DNA from: CBDUBS01 sp965365445
GTDB lineage: Bacteria > Bacteroidota > Rhodothermia > Rhodothermales > DASSAV01
Direction of reading: 5' to 3'
Assembly: GCA_965365445.1 (NCBI GenBank)
Contig: CBDUBS010000212.1
Span: forward strand, 1-6,339
Length of the DNA: 6,339 nt
Part shown: piece after piece, positions 6,077-6,339 of the stretch
Position numbering within the stretch: the first letter of the stretch is position 1
Layout: every line of letters starts with the position of its first letter
Notes under the pieces: model-generated
The model's input: the letters and a program-made list of their open reading frames with translations, nothing else
The model's database searches: none
Told to the model about the DNA's origin: nothing
Translations under genes and position numbers: made by a program

Positions 6077-6084
6077 TGTTTCCG
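6055..6084. repeat. 12-bp direct repeat upstream of the methyltransferase
   Basis: CCAATGCTTCCG (6055-6066) and CCAATGTTTCCG (6073-6084) match at 11 of 12 bases with an 18-bp period. They lie in the 168-bp spacer between the TonB receptor and the methyltransferase, across the proposed promoter spacer. Paired sites in this position would suit a regulator of the module, but no controller gene is visible in the window. Confidence 0.5.
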
Positions 6085-6144
6085 GCGGCGGTATCGGACC
6101 GTTGCACGCCGAGTGGCAGATGTTGATACCACGAAGACACGGTG

Positions 6145-6161
6145 AAAAAGCCGTGCGGCCT
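6145..6161 (-). terminator. Weak terminator-like hairpin after the TonB receptor
   Basis: Immediately after the receptor stop, the minus strand can form a 5-bp stem (6157-6161 with 6148-6152, one G-T pair) with a 4-nt loop, merging into five T residues (6149-6145). The stem is short, so this is a modest candidate for ending the receptor transcript before the methyltransferase. Confidence 0.35.
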
Positions 6162-6164
6162 CGG

Positions 6165-6339
6165 TCAGCGGGCGAGGCGCAGGCCGAAAAGCCACCACCG
6201 GCCGGGCATCGGGGCGTCGAAGATTTCGGAATACGTCACGTCGAACAGGTTGCGCAACTCCCCGACGGCGGTGAGGCGCTGCCGCCCGAGGGTGAAGCCG
6301 TATCCCACCCGCGCGTTGACGACGCCGTAGGACCGATCC
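6165..6339 (-). CDS. TonB-dependent outer-membrane receptor, C-terminal end only
   Basis: Only the last 57 codons are inside the window; the start lies beyond 6339. I translated it by hand to the TGA at 6167-6165. It contains a barrel strand (SYGVVNARVGYGF), then RLTAVGELRNLFDVTYSEI, then DAPMPGRWWLFGLRLAR. The 'NLFDVxY ... PMPGRxxxxGLRL' pattern is the standard closing section of TonB-dependent receptors, where the last strand guides assembly into the outer membrane. These receptors import iron complexes, vitamins or glycans; the substrate cannot be told from this part. It ends 168 nt before the methyltransferase and is not evidently part of that module. Confidence 0.88.
   Translation of the reverse strand, partial: DRSYGVVNARVGYGFTLGRQRLTAVGELRNLFDVTYSEIFDAPMPGRWWLFGLRLAR

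Noticed and set aside
1..6339. CRISPR array, tRNA, rRNA, insertion sequence or transposase
   Set aside because: No regularly spaced long repeats, no cloverleaf, no transposase motifs and no terminal inverted repeats were seen on either strand.

Overview
The window reads as bacterial chromosome. All supported genes lie on the minus strand. The core genes are GC-rich (about 60-67% in lines I counted). Most starts lack a Shine-Dalgarno sequence, two upstream regions resemble the Bacteroidota promoter (TTG, ~20 nt, TAnnTTTG), and a TonB-dependent receptor and a small outer-membrane barrel protein are present. Together these suggest a high-GC member of the Bacteroidota/Rhodothermota group. This is inference; no rRNA or other taxonomic marker is present.

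Layout in the direction of transcription, from high to low coordinates. (1) The last 57 codons of a TonB-dependent receptor (6165-6339) are followed by a weak terminator. (2) A 168-bp spacer carries a direct repeat and a possible promoter. (3) A restriction-modification-like module follows: a DNA cytosine-5 methyltransferase (4953-5996), an unrecognised 90-residue ORF (4668-4940) and an HNH endonuclease of the predicted-restriction-enzyme type (3911-4690). The three are packed with a 12-nt gap and a 23-nt overlap, so they look like one operon. (4) A small outer-membrane beta-barrel protein (3244-3777) has its own likely promoter and a 16-bp palindrome. (5) The housekeeping pair nadE (NAD+ synthase) and ruvA (Holliday junction protein) are 12 nt apart; the ruvA ribosome-binding site overlaps the nadE stop codon. 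(6) Two terminator-like hairpins are followed by a membrane-anchored c-type cytochrome (1-621) cut by the window edge.

The most interesting region is the methyltransferase/small ORF/HNH module. The methyltransferase stops immediately after the 'QIGNA' of motif X, losing the usual 'VPP...' continuation and C-terminal helix, and has Arg in place of the second Gly of motif I. Just at that stop the base composition falls from about 60% GC to about 40-55%, and a ten-base motif occurs three times within 45 bp. This looks like a recombination junction: a foreign small ORF and nuclease joined to, and shortening, a resident methyltransferase gene. An imperfect 19-bp repeat, encoding the same receptor-type C-terminal tail, lies on both sides of the roughly 3-kb block from the barrel gene to the methyltransferase, which could mark its insertion.
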